Assembly (NCBI RefSeq): GCF_937863155.1
Contig: NZ_CALMFB010000074.1
Coordinates: 1-60,568 of the forward strand
Direction: 5' to 3'
Origin: an uncultured Brevundimonas sp.
Lineage (GTDB): Bacteria > Pseudomonadota > Alphaproteobacteria > Caulobacterales > Caulobacteraceae
Length of the DNA stretch: 60,568 nucleotides
The position numbers and the translations under genes are program-made. This document shows positions 1 to 9,111 of this stretch, in pieces (the stretch's first letter is position 1; every line of letters starts with the position of its first letter). Below the pieces are notes generated by a model. It had not been told where the DNA came from. It made no database searches and worked only from the letters and a program-made list of their open reading frames with translations.

Positions 1-491
1 AGGCGGTCGCGGGGACCAAGGCGCGCATCGTCGACACGCGCAAGACGACGCCGGGGCTACGGGCGCTGGAGAAGCACGCGGTGGCCTGCGGCGGCGGGCT
101 GAACCATCGCTTCGGTCTGGATGACGCCATCCTGATCAAGGACAACCACATCGCCGTGTGCGGCGGGGCGGCCGAGGCGGTGCGCCGCGCCCGCGCCCAT
201 GCCGGGCATCTGGTCAAGGTCGAGGTCGAGGTGGATAGTCTGGACCAGCTGGACGCCGTGCTGCCGGAACGGCCCGATGTGGTCATGCTGGACAATTTCA
301 CCCTGCCGGCCCTGCGCGAGGCGGTGGAGCGGGCGGCGGCCAGCCCCTTTGGTCGGCCGGTGCTGGAGGCGTCGGGCGGAGTGACCCTGGACACCGTGGG
401 CGTCATCGCGCGCACCGGGGTGGACGTGATTTCGGTCGGCGCCCTGACCCATTCGGCCCCCGCACTGGATGTGGGGCTGGACGCCGCCTGA
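1..491 (+). CDS. nadC: Nicotinate-nucleotide pyrophosphorylase (carboxylating), C-terminal part
   Basis: Quinolinate phosphoribosyltransferase makes nicotinate mononucleotide from quinolinate and PRPP in de novo NAD synthesis in the cytoplasm. The window opens inside the gene; the frame runs from base 3 to a TGA at 489-491, giving about 162 C-terminal residues of a family usually near 280. Family motifs are visible in order: [10 protein letters not shown], the [15 protein letters not shown] block that binds quinolinate, [17 protein letters not shown], and the ASGGV...[13 protein letters not shown] barrel end with the phosphate-binding GALT loop. The N-terminal part and any linked nadA or nadB lie outside the window. 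Identification is secure; only the start is missing. Confidence 0.95.
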   Translation, partial: AVAGTKARIVDTRKTTPGLRALEKHAVACGGGLNHRFGLDDAILIKDNHIAVCGGAAEAVRRARAHAGHLVKVEVEVDSLDQLDAVLPERPDVVMLDNFTLPALREAVERAAASPFGRPVLEASGGVTLDTVGVIARTGVDVISVGALTHSAPALDVGLDAA

Positions 492-560
492 CGCCTTTTG
501 CCGGGAACGGACGCTTCAGGCGGGGGTTCTGAAAGGGACCGTCACCGACAGGAGCGAGAC

Positions 561-776
561 ATGGGCCACGCCCCCAAGATCCCCAAGGAACAGCGCAGCT
601 TCGCCGACCATGGCGCGCGCAGCGAAGACGAAGCCGCCATCAGCGACCGCCGCGATCTGGCGACCGGCGTCCAGTCCGGCCAGGTCGGCGATGCGGATGT
701 GAATCTGGACACCCAGGGGCGGTTCGGAAACCTGCGCCAGAATCTGACGACCCACTGGAAAGTCCAGGAACGCTGA
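561..776 (+). CDS. Small conserved hypothetical protein (71 aa)
   Basis: A short hydrophilic protein starting MGHAPKIPKEQRSF and ending NLTTHWKVQER. The ATG at 561 is chosen because AGGAG (550-554) sits 6 nt upstream; a longer frame from 498 has no such support. The protein has no signal peptide, membrane segment or cysteine, and is rich in charged residues and Gly/Asp (SGQVGDADVNLDTQGRFGNLRQN). It reads like small alphaproteobacterial proteins of unknown function that share a GRFGNLRQNLT-type tail, but this is from memory. It lies 69 nt downstream of nadC on the same strand and converges on the next gene with a 4-nt gap. Function unknown. Confidence 0.7.
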   Translation: MGHAPKIPKEQRSFADHGARSEDEAAISDRRDLATGVQSGQVGDADVNLDTQGRFGNLRQNLTTHWKVQER

Positions 777-780
777 GGCG

Positions 781-1998
781 TCAGGCCGGCGCCGCGCCCG
801 GATTGGCCGCGGCGGGCGTGGGGGCAGTGGGCTTGGCCGCCGCCGGTGCGGGAGCCGCTTCGGCCGGTTCGGCCTGAGGACGGTCCTGGGCGCGGTCGGG
901 CGCGTTGCGACCCTCTTGAGCCAGCAGCAGGGTATAGGCCACGGCCTGACCCGCCTGACGCGCGGTTTCGACCGGGTCCAGCCCGGCCTGGACCAGTTGC
1001 GGTTGGTCGTCGGACGACGAGGGCCGGGCGGCATAGGTGAAGGCCGCGCTGGAGCCCGCCCGCCCGCCGAAGCGATAGAACAGATGCTGGCCCACGCGCG
1101 TCACCTGGATCAGCGAACCGCGCCACGCCGGGCTGACCTGGGTGGTGTGGAAATGGGTGGCGGCGCCGACCGGGGCATAGACATAGCCGGACAGGGCGCG
1201 GGTCGCGACCTCGCGCGCACGGCTCCAGGCGGCGCGATTGACCGGGCCGCGCATCGAGCCGTCACAGGTGAAGCTGAACTGGCAGCCGGTGCGCCGGGCC
1301 GCGCCCTGGAACACCACGCCGCAGATGCTGCTGGGGAAGGCCGCGTGGCGGACGCGGTTCAGGACCACCTGGGTCACCGCGCGCATGCCGTCGGCGCCTT
1401 CGCCGCGCGCTTCGTAATAGGCGGCCTGGGTCAGGCAATCCAGATCGCGGGAATCGTCGATGGCGCTGGCCAACCGGAAGGGCTGGACCGAGGGACCGGC
1501 TGTCAGGCTGATGCGACGCAGGTCACCCGCCGGGGCGCCGCGCAGCTGTTCCAGGCGGGCGGTCAGCAGGGCCGACTGGCGGTCGCGCTGGGCGCCGCCG
1601 GCCACCGTATAGGGATCATGACGCCGCGCCACGGCCAGGGCGCCGGAATCCAGGCCCCCGGCGGCGGCCGACAGGGCCTCTTCGGTGAAACCGGCCGAGG
1701 TCGCGACCTGAATCCGTTCCGCCTGGCCCCGCACCGTATTGGCGCGCGCGGCCGTTCCGCCCAGATAGGCCGCGCCGATCGCCAGCCCGACAAGACCGCC
1801 GAACACGGCCGCCGTCGTCATGGGGCGCAGGCGCGCGACGCGGTCGGCGGACGGAAGGGCGCTGGGGCCGGGAATGGGCGACAAAGGCGTGGTCCTGTGC
1901 GGCAGGGCGGATATCGTCGCCCCCGGGTCGTCTCGCCTGCCGGTCGATTGCGTCATCGATCCGGCCGCGGAACCGATGCTCGGCGAACGGCCGGACAT
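781..1998 (-). CDS. Cell wall hydrolase, SleB/Hydrolase_2 family, membrane-anchored
   Basis: Probable peptidoglycan hydrolase of the SleB catalytic family (PF07486 type). About 60 N-terminal residues precede a single membrane segment at roughly residues 62-80 (TTAAVFGGLVGLAIGAAYLG), so the catalytic domain should be periplasmic. The catalytic domain, about 185-310, contains CLTQAAYYEARGEG with the candidate catalytic Glu near residue 194, then VVLNRVRH, SSICGVVFQGA and GCQFSFTCDGS, and ends with ATHFHTTQVSPAW. The C-terminal 80 residues are low-complexity Pro/Ala. The start at 1998 is the longest; a start nearer the membrane segment is possible. A paralogue with the same domain lies at 7933. 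Family clear; physiological role unknown. Confidence 0.85.
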   Translation of the reverse strand: MSGRSPSIGSAAGSMTQSTGRRDDPGATISALPHRTTPLSPIPGPSALPSADRVARLRPMTTAAVFGGLVGLAIGAAYLGGTAARANTVRGQAERIQVATSAGFTEEALSAAAGGLDSGALAVARRHDPYTVAGGAQRDRQSALLTARLEQLRGAPAGDLRRISLTAGPSVQPFRLASAIDDSRDLDCLTQAAYYEARGEGADGMRAVTQVVLNRVRHAAFPSSICGVVFQGAARRTGCQFSFTCDGSMRGPVNRAAWSRAREVATRALSGYVYAPVGAATHFHTTQVSPAWRGSLIQVTRVGQHLFYRFGGRAGSSAAFTYAARPSSSDDQPQLVQAGLDPVETARQAGQAVAYTLLLAQEGRNAPDRAQDRPQAEPAEAAPAPAAAKPTAPTPAAANPGAAPA

Positions 1999-2319
1999 CG
2001 GGAAGGCGCGCCTATAGCCATCCCTTTATGGCGTCAATGTGGTTGATTCGCAACTTTGTGCTGCGGCGCAGCAATTTTGAGCAATTGTGACAACGCTTTC
2101 AGCCGCCCAGAGACGATGCCGGGTCGATTGCAAAGTCGTGGGCGGCAATACTGTATCCATCGTCTCGACGTCTGCATTGGCGACCGTCTTTGGGGTTCGG
2201 GGCGACTAAGGGCGTGTTCGCCTGGGGTTTTTGCGCCGCCGCAATACCAGCGCTCGACTGAAGCCGGAACCCGCGACCCGGCCAGCCGTTGAACAGCCAA
2301 GCCTTAGAGGAGTTGATCC
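1999..2319. other. Divergent intergenic region between hydrolase and lipoprotein genes
   Basis: A 321-bp gap between divergent genes. It includes a relatively AT-rich stretch (about 2035-2105) and a small dyad TGCTGC-GGC-GCAGCA at 2059-2073, and must hold promoters for both sides. I could not assign a convincing -35/-10 pair, tRNA or small RNA. A ribosome site AGAGGAG (2306-2312) serves the lipoprotein gene at 2320. No believable coding frame was seen here. Confidence 0.5.
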
Positions 2320-2508
2320 ATGACCCAGCGACTGATCCTGATCGCCGCCGCCTCGACCGCCGCCCTGGCCCTGGCCGGCTGCGGATCGACCATCGAACAG
2401 AAGGCCGCCACCGGCGCGGTCGCCGGCGCCGTGGTGGCCGGCCCTGTCGGCGCGGCGGTGGGCGGCGCGGCCGGCACGGCGGTGGGGCAGGCGTCCAAGC
2501 CCAACTGA
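2320..2508 (+). CDS. Small glycine-zipper lipoprotein (62 aa)
   Basis: An entericidin-like or glycine-zipper-like outer-membrane lipoprotein. The N terminus is MTQRLILIAAASTAALALAGC: a basic start, hydrophobic core and LAGC lipobox with the lipidated Cys near residue 21. The mature part is only about 40 residues and is made of small residues (ATGAVAGAVVAGPVGAAVGGAAGTAVGQ), the GxxxG pattern of a membrane-inserting helix. AGAGGAG lies 7 nt before the ATG. The family is not named with certainty; lipidation and glycine-zipper character are directly visible. It stands alone, 48 nt before the next gene. Confidence 0.8.
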   Translation: MTQRLILIAAASTAALALAGCGSTIEQKAATGAVAGAVVAGPVGAAVGGAAGTAVGQASKPN

Positions 2509-2556
2509 TCGGCCGTCAGGTCTCGACAGCCGACGTGGCCGAGCACGCCCGGCTAG

Positions 2557-3051
2557 ATGGCTGTGATGAAGATTGCCGCGCTCGTCCTCGCCGTCCTGGC
2601 CTCTGCACCCCTGGCCGCCAGCCAGGCGGGCGTGGTGCGTCTGGGTGCGCTGGAAGCCGATTACGACCCGGCCATGATGACCATCGAGCGGTTCGACGGC
2701 GGGCTGGTGCTGCAGGGCGCCCGCGAATGGACCCGCACCGCCGCCTATGTCGATGTGTCCGAGACGGCGCCCTGTTCGACCGAGGCCATGCGAACGGCCC
2801 TGGGCGAACAATCTGAATCGCGTGAGGCGGAAGGGTCACGCACCCTGGCGTCGGGCCTGACCCTGCACTGGGCCACCACCTGGACCGGGTGTGCGGCGAT
2901 GACCGGCCGCCCCGTCGCGGCCTGTGTGCGGCACGACGGCGTGACGACACGGGTGCGCGGTCTGGACCTGGGATGTCGGACGCCGATCCATCAGGATCTG
3001 CTGATCCTGGCGCTGATGAACAGCCTTCGGCCGGCCGGCGAAGCGGGCTGA
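2557..3051 (+). CDS. Hypothetical secreted protein (164 aa)
   Basis: The protein starts MAVMKIAALVLAVLASAPLAASQA, a Sec signal peptide with cleavage likely near residue 22-24, so it is probably periplasmic. The mature part has four cysteines (in APCSTEA, WTGCAAM, AACVRH and LGCRT), which fits disulfide formation outside the cytoplasm. No catalytic motif is recognised. The start could be the ATG at 2557 or at 2566 (MKIAALV); neither has a strong ribosome site. A hairpin with arms AAACCGGCGCG just after the stop probably ends the transcript. Function unknown. Confidence 0.7.
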   Translation: MAVMKIAALVLAVLASAPLAASQAGVVRLGALEADYDPAMMTIERFDGGLVLQGAREWTRTAAYVDVSETAPCSTEAMRTALGEQSESREAEGSRTLASGLTLHWATTWTGCAAMTGRPVAACVRHDGVTTRVRGLDLGCRTPIHQDLLILALMNSLRPAGEAG

Positions 3052-3052
3052 A

Positions 3053-3085
3053 AAACCGGCGCGGGGTTGATTTTCGCGCCGGTTT
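3053..3085 (+). terminator. Terminator-like hairpin after the secreted-protein gene
   Basis: An 11-bp perfect stem (AAACCGGCGCG at 3053-3063, CGCGCCGGTTT at 3075-3085) with an 11-nt loop begins two bases after the stop codon at 3051. The A-rich left edge and T-rich right edge suit a two-way intrinsic terminator, though the U tract is short. Confidence 0.6.
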
Positions 3086-3166
3086 GGGGTTCAGCCTCCG
3101 GCTTCCCATATCGCAATCCCCTGGCGGGCGCCTGGCCTGCCGCCTCAAGGACACGTCCGCGCCCGC

Positions 3167-3526
3167 ATGAGAGACCTGAAGAACACCGGATTCACCGACC
3201 GCCTGACCTCGCAGCAGGAGGCCAAGAAGGCGCTGCTGGCCCGCTTCAAGCCCAAGGCGGCCGCGCCCGATCCCGAGTTCGACAAGCTGGCTGAAAAGCG
3301 CGCGGCCGAGAAAGAGGCCCAGCGCCAGCAGCATGAGCTGGAAAAGGCCGAACGCCGTCGCGAAAAGGCCGAGAAGGACGCCGCCCGCCTGGAGGCCGAA
3401 CGCGAGGCCCAGGATGCGATCGACGCCGAGAAGCGCGCCGCCCGCAAGGAGCGCAAGGCGCTGACCAAGGAAGAGCAGAAGGCGCGTCGCGACGCCCGCT
3501 ACGCCGCCCGCAAGGCCCGCCGCTAA
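3167..3526 (+). CDS. DUF6481 family basic coiled-coil protein (119 aa)
   Basis: A highly charged cytoplasmic protein made almost entirely of Lys, Arg, Glu and Ala after an N-terminal segment MRDLKNTGFTDRLTSQQEAK. The middle and C terminus (about residues 40-119) read as one long helix or coiled coil ending in KARRDARYAARKARR. The conserved start and the K/E/R/A composition match the alphaproteobacterial DUF6481 family as I know it; its function is unknown. Such basic tails could bind RNA or DNA, but that is inference. It is a single gene facing the kinase gene tail-to-tail with a 13-nt gap. Confidence 0.75.
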   Translation: MRDLKNTGFTDRLTSQQEAKKALLARFKPKAAAPDPEFDKLAEKRAAEKEAQRQQHELEKAERRREKAEKDAARLEAEREAQDAIDAEKRAARKERKALTKEEQKARRDARYAARKARR

Positions 3527-3539
3527 ATCGACCCCCGGT

Positions 3540-6500
3540 TCAGGCTGGCAGCTCGCCCTCGTCGATGATGCGGCGCAGCTGTTCGGCCGAATAGGGCTTG
3601 GACAGGAAGGGCCACGGCGCGTCCTTCAGGGCCGCGTCCACATCGTCCCCGACATAGCCGGACGTCAAAACGATCCGCATGGCCGGGTGATCGGCCGCCA
3701 CGCGCCGGGCCAGGTCGATGCCGGTCATGCCGCCGGGCATGACGATGTCGGTCAGCATCAGATCGAAACGGCCCTTGCGCCGGCGCAGGATCTCCAGCGC
3801 CTGGGGACCGCTTTCGGCCGCCGTCACGTCCAGCCCCATGGATTTCAGCAGATCCATGGCCACGGCGGCGACGGCGACGTCGTCTTCGACCAGCAGCACC
3901 TGACGGTCCGAGGCGGCGGACGGGATCGGCGCGCGCGCCGGCTCGGCGGCGATGACCGCGCCCTGGGCCAGGCGCGGCAGGTACAGGCGGATTTCGGTCC
4001 CCTGGCCCACCTGGGACGTGATGCGCACGCCGCCGCCCGACTGGCGCGCGAACCCATAGACCTGTGACAGGCCCAGGCCCGTCCCCTTGCCGACCGACTT
4101 GGTGGTGAAGAACGGCTCGAACACGCGGTCCAGCACCTCGGGCGCAATGCCCATGCCCGTGTCGGTCACCGAAACGCAGATGTAGTCCCCCGCCGCCAGT
4201 TCGGGAATCTCGCCCTCGGCCGCCGCGCAGTCCAGGGTCTGGACCGTGATGCGGCCCGTGTCGCCCAGGGCGTCGCGGGCGTTGACGATCAGGTTCAGCA
4301 GCGCCGCCTCGAACTGGGCCGGGTCGACGTTCACCCGCGCGCCGCCGCGTTTCAGCTTCAGCTTGAACACCATGGCCTCGCCGACGGCGCGGCGCAGCAG
4401 GGGCTCGCTCTCGCGGATCAGGCCGTTCAGGTCGATGGCTTCGGGCCGCAGGGCCTGACGGCGCGAGAAGGCCAGCAGCTGATGCGTCAGCCGTTCGCCG
4501 CGCCGGGCGGCGGCCAGGGCGGCCTCGCCCATCTTCTTGCGCCGCGCCGCGTCGTCGGGCGAGCGCAGGATCATGTCCAGGGCGCCGATGACCACGGTCA
4601 GCAGATTGTTGAAATCGTGCGCCACCCCGCCGGTCAGACGGCCGACCGCCTCCATCCGCTGGGCGTGCATCAGGTCCGCCTCGGCCTTGGCCTTTTCCGC
4701 CATGGCTTCGCCGACGCGCTCTTCCAGCAGTTCGTTGATGCGCTTCAGGTCGTCTTCGGCGCGCTTGGCGTCGGTGACGTCGAAGGTGGCGCCGACATAG
4801 CCCTGGAAGACGCCGCCCGCGTCGAAGCGCGGCACGCCCTCGGTCCGCAGCCAGCGTTCGCCCATGTCGGGATGATTCATCCGCACCACGGCCTCGAACC
4901 GGTCGCGCGTCTGATGTGCGACGGTGAAGTCTTCCTCGAACCGGGCCAGGTCGTCGGGGTGGATGACGCGGCGCCAGGCGGGGGTCAGGCGCCGGTCGGA
5001 CCGCACGCCGAAGAAGGTCTTGTAGCGGCGATTGGCGAAGATGATCTGATAGCGGTCGTCGCTCATCCAGATCATGGCCGGGGCGCTGTCGGCCACGGTG
5101 CGGAAACGGGCCTCGGATTCGGCGATGCGGTGTTCGGCCTCGCGCATGTCGGTGACGTCGAAGGCCACGCCGACGAAGCCCACCACCTGACCGCCGGCGG
5201 CCAGGCGCGGTCGCGAGAACGACTTGAGCCAGCGGTATTCGCCGTCATGGCGCAGATAGCGCGCCTCCATCGAGAACGGCTCGCCCGTCGCCTCGCCGGC
5301 GATGGAATCGGCGATGATGCGCGGGTGGTCGTCGGGGTGGATGATCTCGCGCCAGTCCTTGAGCCGCGCCTGTTCGTAGGTGTCGCCCGAAAAGGCGACA
5401 TAGGCCTGATTGACGAACTCGCGCACCCGGTCGGCGCCCGTGACCCAGATCAGCACGGGCGCGGTGTCGGCCACGGCGCGGAACCGCTGTTCGCTTTCGC
5501 GCACGGTGGCCTCGGCGCGGGCGCGCTCGACCTCGCTCCAGGTTCGGGCGGCGACTTCCTCGACCAGATCGATCTCTTCGGCGGTCCAGTCGCGCGGCGC
5601 GCTGGCGTGGACATAGAGGAAGGCGCGCAGCCGGCCCGAGCGGATCAGCGGCGCGCGGATGAGGGCGCGGGTGCGGATGGCGTCGAAGGCGCCGGTAACC
5701 GGCCGGGTGCGCGGGTCGTGGTGGACATCGGCGATGGCGGCGGTGCGTCCGGCCGCCAGATCGTCCATCAGCGCCTGACCATAGGCGTTCAGATCGACCT
5801 GGCCCTGGGCGCTGTCGACGCCCGATGTCCAGTCGCGGCTCATGACCACCAGGCCGCGTTCCTGATCCACCTCGCCATAGCCGACGCGGTGCACGCCCAG
5901 TTCGGCGCCCAGGGCTTCCTCGACCGTCACCATGATCTCTTCGGGATCGGTCAGGTCGCGGATGCGGTCGTTCAGGGCCAGCAGGAAGGACTGGCGCCGC
6001 CCCTGGGCCGCCAGGGCGTCCAGCGCCAGCCGCGTGTCGGTGATGTCGAACGACATGCCGACATAGCCCAGGAAGCGTCCATCCGGGTCGTGGCGCGGAT
6101 TGACCGCCACCCGCATCCAGCGCCATTCGCCGTCGGCGCGGGCGAAGCGGGCCTCGAAACCATAGGGCTGGCGGGTCGGGCGCGCGGCGGCCTGGGCGGC
6201 GGCGACGGTGGGGACGTCGTCGGCGTGGATGGACTGTTTCCAGACATGTCCCTGAATCTGGTCGGCGGGCAGGCCGTAGAACTGGACCAGGGCCTCGTTG
6301 ACGAACTCGACCTCGCCTTCTTCGCCGGTCAGCCAGACGGGCGACGGCGCCGTATCGGCCATCAGGCGGAACCGGCTTTCGCTTTCGCGCAGGGCGCGTT
6401 CGGCCGCGCGGGCCTGGGTGACGTCGGTGTTGACCCCGATCATGCCCAGGAAGCGTCCGGCGCCGTCGAAACGCGGCTGGGCCTCGGTGCGCAGCACGCG

Positions 6501-7211
6501 CCAGCCGCCATCGGCGTGGGCGTAGCGACCCTCGACCACGAACGGCTGTCTTTCGCGATTGGCGGCCATGGTGCGGGCGATGATGTCGTCGCGGTCGTCC
6601 GGGTGCAGGGTGGCCGCATAATCGAAGTCGCCCAGGTCGTCGCCGACGCCCCAGAAACGGCGCTGGGCGCGGTTCAGGTGAATGCAGCCGCCATCAGGGT
6701 CGCTCATCCACAACAGGGCGGGGGACAGTTCGCTGAAGCTGTGCAGCCGGCCTTCGGTCTCGTCGGCGCGGGCGTCGGACAGGCTCTGGGCCTTCAGCGA
6801 GGCGTCCAGCCGCAGCATGGCCTTGCGCAGGGCGGCGGCGACCAGCACCACGAACACCCCGACGATCACCACATTGACGTTGGACACCACGCCCGAGCGG
6901 GTCATCAGGCCGATGCCCGCCACCTCGGGGCTGAGCACCAGCCGCACCCCGGCCATGCTGACGGCCAGGGCGGTGAAGCCGGCGATGCGGCCGCCCGCCA
7001 GCGCCGCCAGGATCACCCCCGGCAACAGGATCATGAAGCCGCTGGAATTGCCGTAAAAGTCCGACACCGACCAGCGCAGCAGCACCGCCAGGGCGCCGCA
7101 CAGACCGCCGATCAGGACAGCATGCACCGGCGACGCCACGGGGCGCCGCGCCAGGCGGCCCAGCCCGGCCTCGAAATCGAATGCACGCCTGACCCAGGCG
7201 AAATCCGCCAT
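3540..7211 (-). CDS. Membrane-bound PAS/GAF hybrid histidine kinase
   Basis: A 1223-residue sensor kinase. Order seen: hydrophobic N-terminal sensor region (about 25-130, several membrane helices); PAS 1 (150-270); PAS 2 (275-395); a GAF-like domain (405-560); PAS 3 (575-695); PAS 4 (700-820), the PAS units ending in VTD/ITD-type PAC signatures; a coiled linker; the phosphoacceptor block GRLTGGVAHDFNNLL with His near 862; an HATPase with NLIVNARDA, DTGMGI and GKGTGLGLS; and a C-terminal receiver (DLMLTDIVMPGGMTG, Asp near 1153; LSKPYS). The HDFNN box is typical of kinases using a receiver domain as relay. The signal is unknown; repeated PAS and GAF domains suggest ligand, light or redox sensing. 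No cognate regulator is adjacent. Confidence 0.93.
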   Translation of the reverse strand: MADFAWVRRAFDFEAGLGRLARRPVASPVHAVLIGGLCGALAVLLRWSVSDFYGNSSGFMILLPGVILAALAGGRIAGFTALAVSMAGVRLVLSPEVAGIGLMTRSGVVSNVNVVIVGVFVVLVAAALRKAMLRLDASLKAQSLSDARADETEGRLHSFSELSPALLWMSDPDGGCIHLNRAQRRFWGVGDDLGDFDYAATLHPDDRDDIIARTMAANRERQPFVVEGRYAHADGGWRVLRTEAQPRFDGAGRFLGMIGVNTDVTQARAAERALRESESRFRLMADTAPSPVWLTGEEGEVEFVNEALVQFYGLPADQIQGHVWKQSIHADDVPTVAAAQAAARPTRQPYGFEARFARADGEWRWMRVAVNPRHDPDGRFLGYVGMSFDITDTRLALDALAAQGRRQSFLLALNDRIRDLTDPEEIMVTVEEALGAELGVHRVGYGEVDQERGLVVMSRDWTSGVDSAQGQVDLNAYGQALMDDLAAGRTAAIADVHHDPRTRPVTGAFDAIRTRALIRAPLIRSGRLRAFLYVHASAPRDWTAEEIDLVEEVAARTWSEVERARAEATVRESEQRFRAVADTAPVLIWVTGADRVREFVNQAYVAFSGDTYEQARLKDWREIIHPDDHPRIIADSIAGEATGEPFSMEARYLRHDGEYRWLKSFSRPRLAAGGQVVGFVGVAFDVTDMREAEHRIAESEARFRTVADSAPAMIWMSDDRYQIIFANRRYKTFFGVRSDRRLTPAWRRVIHPDDLARFEEDFTVAHQTRDRFEAVVRMNHPDMGERWLRTEGVPRFDAGGVFQGYVGATFDVTDAKRAEDDLKRINELLEERVGEAMAEKAKAEADLMHAQRMEAVGRLTGGVAHDFNNLLTVVIGALDMILRSPDDAARRKKMGEAALAAARRGERLTHQLLAFSRRQALRPEAIDLNGLIRESEPLLRRAVGEAMVFKLKLKRGGARVNVDPAQFEAALLNLIVNARDALGDTGRITVQTLDCAAAEGEIPELAAGDYICVSVTDTGMGIAPEVLDRVFEPFFTTKSVGKGTGLGLSQVYGFARQSGGGVRITSQVGQGTEIRLYLPRLAQGAVIAAEPARAPIPSAASDRQVLLVEDDVAVAAVAMDLLKSMGLDVTAAESGPQALEILRRRKGRFDLMLTDIVMPGGMTGIDLARRVAADHPAMRIVLTSGYVGDDVDAALKDAPWPFLSKPYSAEQLRRIIDEGELPA

Positions 7212-7399
7212 CGGCCCCCCGAGCCTGTTCCCCCGCGTTCATATGCACGCGCAGCCTGCAACGCTTGTCGCGTTCAGGCGTTCCCCGCCATCGGCTGCAT
7301 GCGGACGATTAGGCTAACCCGCCGCACCGGCCTTGGCGAAGGCTTTCGGCATCCCCACCTTCGCCATATCGAAATTTCTCACATGGAGGCTCCCCGCCC

Positions 7400-7879
7400 A
7401 TGACCGCCACGATCAAGACCGGCCTCAGCAGCCCGAAGCGCAAGGAGATCGCCGAGCAGCTGACCAAGGTTCTGGCCGACAGCTACGCCGTCTATCTGAA
7501 GACCCACGGCTATCACTGGAACGTGCGGGGCCCCGAATTCTTCGCCCTGCACAACCTGTTGGAACAGCAGTACCGCGAGCAATGGGAGGCGCTGGACGAG
7601 ATCGCCGAGCGCATCCGCGGCCTGGGCGAACTGGCGCCCCAGGGTTATGGCGCCTTCGCCAATCTGACCTCGGTCAAGGACGGCGACCCCGAGAAGGACG
7701 CCAAGGCCATGCTGGAAGAGCTGATGCGCGACCACGAGACGGTGGTGGCCACGGCCCGCGAGGCGCTGAAGATCGCCGATGACGACGGCGACGACGTCAC
7801 CGCCGACCTGATGACCCAGCGTCTGGCCGCCCATGAAAAGGCCGCCTGGATGCTGCGCGCCACGCTGGGCGGGCGCTGA
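7400..7879 (+). CDS. dps: Dps-family ferritin-like DNA protection protein
   Basis: A 159-residue mini-ferritin that oxidises Fe(II) with peroxide and stores it, protecting DNA in stationary phase or oxidative stress. The Dps ferroxidase signature is visible: YLKTHGYHWNVRGPEF near residues 30-42, then LHNLLEQQYREQWEALDEIAERIRGLG, whose Asp and Glu complete the inter-subunit iron site. Length is typical of Dps. GGAGG lies about 10 nt upstream of the ATG. The N terminus is short (TATIKTGLSSPKRKEIAE), without a long Lys-rich DNA-binding tail, so DNA binding is not assured. The upstream 188 bp separates it from the divergent kinase gene. Confidence 0.93.
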   Translation: MTATIKTGLSSPKRKEIAEQLTKVLADSYAVYLKTHGYHWNVRGPEFFALHNLLEQQYREQWEALDEIAERIRGLGELAPQGYGAFANLTSVKDGDPEKDAKAMLEELMRDHETVVATAREALKIADDDGDDVTADLMTQRLAAHEKAAWMLRATLGGR

Positions 7880-7932
7880 GCCGCACGGGCGAACGCCGGA
7901 ATCCGGCCTCCAAAGGGCCGCATCCGCGCGCT

Positions 7933-9111
7933 ATGGGATCGACCATGAACCGCGCCGCCTGGGACAGGATCAAGGCCGTGGGACGGCGCGGCATGGCCGC
8001 CGCGCCGGCGATGGCGGCTGTCCTGGGCGCCGCCATGGCGGCCGGGTCGTCGCCCCTGCCGAACCCGGACCGCGAGGCCCTGCCGCTGGCGGGGCGTGTC
8101 GACACCACCGGCCTGATGGTGGTGTCCAAGGACGATCCCCTGATGCGTCAGGCGGCGCTTCAGGGTCTGGCGCCGGGTCAGGGCGCACCGCTCAGCCTGA
8201 CCGCCGCCGGGCTTGAGGCCCAGAAGCTGAATGCGGCCATGCCGGCGGCGTTGAACGCCCTGAAACCCGCCCGCGCCTTCGCCTTCACTCCGCGCACGGC
8301 CGAGGACCGGCACCGCGCCCTGCGCTGTCTGACCCAGGCCGTCTATTACGAGGCGGCGCTGGAGCCGACCCTGGGACAGGAGGGCGTGGCCCAGGTGGTG
8401 CTGAATCGCGTGCGCGATCCCAACTATCCCGCCAGCATCTGCGGCGTGGTGTTCCAGGGAGCCGAGCGGACGACGGGCTGCCAGTTCAGCTTCACCTGCG
8501 ACGGCGCCCTGGCCCAGGCGCCGGTCGGCTGGGCCTGGGACCGCGCCCGGCGGGTGGCCGAGCGCGCCTTGGCGGGCCATGTCAGCCCTCATGTCGGCAC
8601 GGCGACGCATTATCACGCCGACTATGTCTATCCCTGGTGGGCGCCGACCCTGGCCAAGATCACCAAGGTCGGGGCGCATATTTTCTATCGCTGGAAGGGC
8701 GCCAGCGGCGACACCGCCGCCTTCCGCCAGGCCTATTCGGGCCAGGAGCCGATGATCGACGAAGTCCGCTTCGCCCGTCCGCGCCTGATGCTGGCTTCGG
8801 TCGAGACGCCGGTCGAGGGCGCCGCGACCGCGCCAGGCCAGATGGAGTCCGCCGCTGTCGGCGGGGTCGAGATGCGCACCATCGAAATCGAGGGGCGCAC
8901 CCGCGTGGTCGGCGTGGCCAGCCTGGGCGGTCGTCGCCTGCCGACGCGCGAAGAGGTGGCCCGCATCAACGCCCAGCTGGCCGCCGCCCAGGCGCCGACG
9001 CCGACGGTCACCCTGTTCCCGTCGCCGCCCGGCGTGACCACGATGGATGTCGAGGAAGTCGGCCGTCCGACCCCGGCGCCCCCGGCTTCGGCGGGTGGCG
9101 CCGGCGCCTGA
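7933..9111 (+). CDS. Cell wall hydrolase, SleB/Hydrolase_2 family (second copy)
   Basis: A 392-residue paralogue of the hydrolase at 781-1998. Near residues 131-145 it has CLTQAVYYEAALEP, with the candidate catalytic Glu near 139, then VAQVVLNRVRD, ASICGVVFQGAE and TTGCQFSFTCDG, and later ATHYHADYVYPWWAPTLAKI. The N terminus (about 15-37) is hydrophobic and Ala-rich, so a signal peptide or anchor is likely. The C-terminal 130 residues lack a recognised domain and end in Pro/Ala low complexity. The ATG at 7945 is a plausible alternative start. It acts on peptidoglycan by family, and shares short motifs with its paralogue rather than overall sequence. Confidence 0.85.
   Translation: MGSTMNRAAWDRIKAVGRRGMAAAPAMAAVLGAAMAAGSSPLPNPDREALPLAGRVDTTGLMVVSKDDPLMRQAALQGLAPGQGAPLSLTAAGLEAQKLNAAMPAALNALKPARAFAFTPRTAEDRHRALRCLTQAVYYEAALEPTLGQEGVAQVVLNRVRDPNYPASICGVVFQGAERTTGCQFSFTCDGALAQAPVGWAWDRARRVAERALAGHVSPHVGTATHYHADYVYPWWAPTLAKITKVGAHIFYRWKGASGDTAAFRQAYSGQEPMIDEVRFARPRLMLASVETPVEGAATAPGQMESAAVGGVEMRTIEIEGRTRVVGVASLGGRRLPTREEVARINAQLAAAQAPTPTVTLFPSPPGVTTMDVEEVGRPTPAPPASAGGAGA

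Noticed and set aside
4482-7403. Very long open frame (973 codons) on the plus strand
   Set aside because: It lies opposite the PAS/GAF kinase, whose domains are unmistakable. The frame is a product of GC-rich codon bias, rich in Gly/Ala/His/Arg without any domain.
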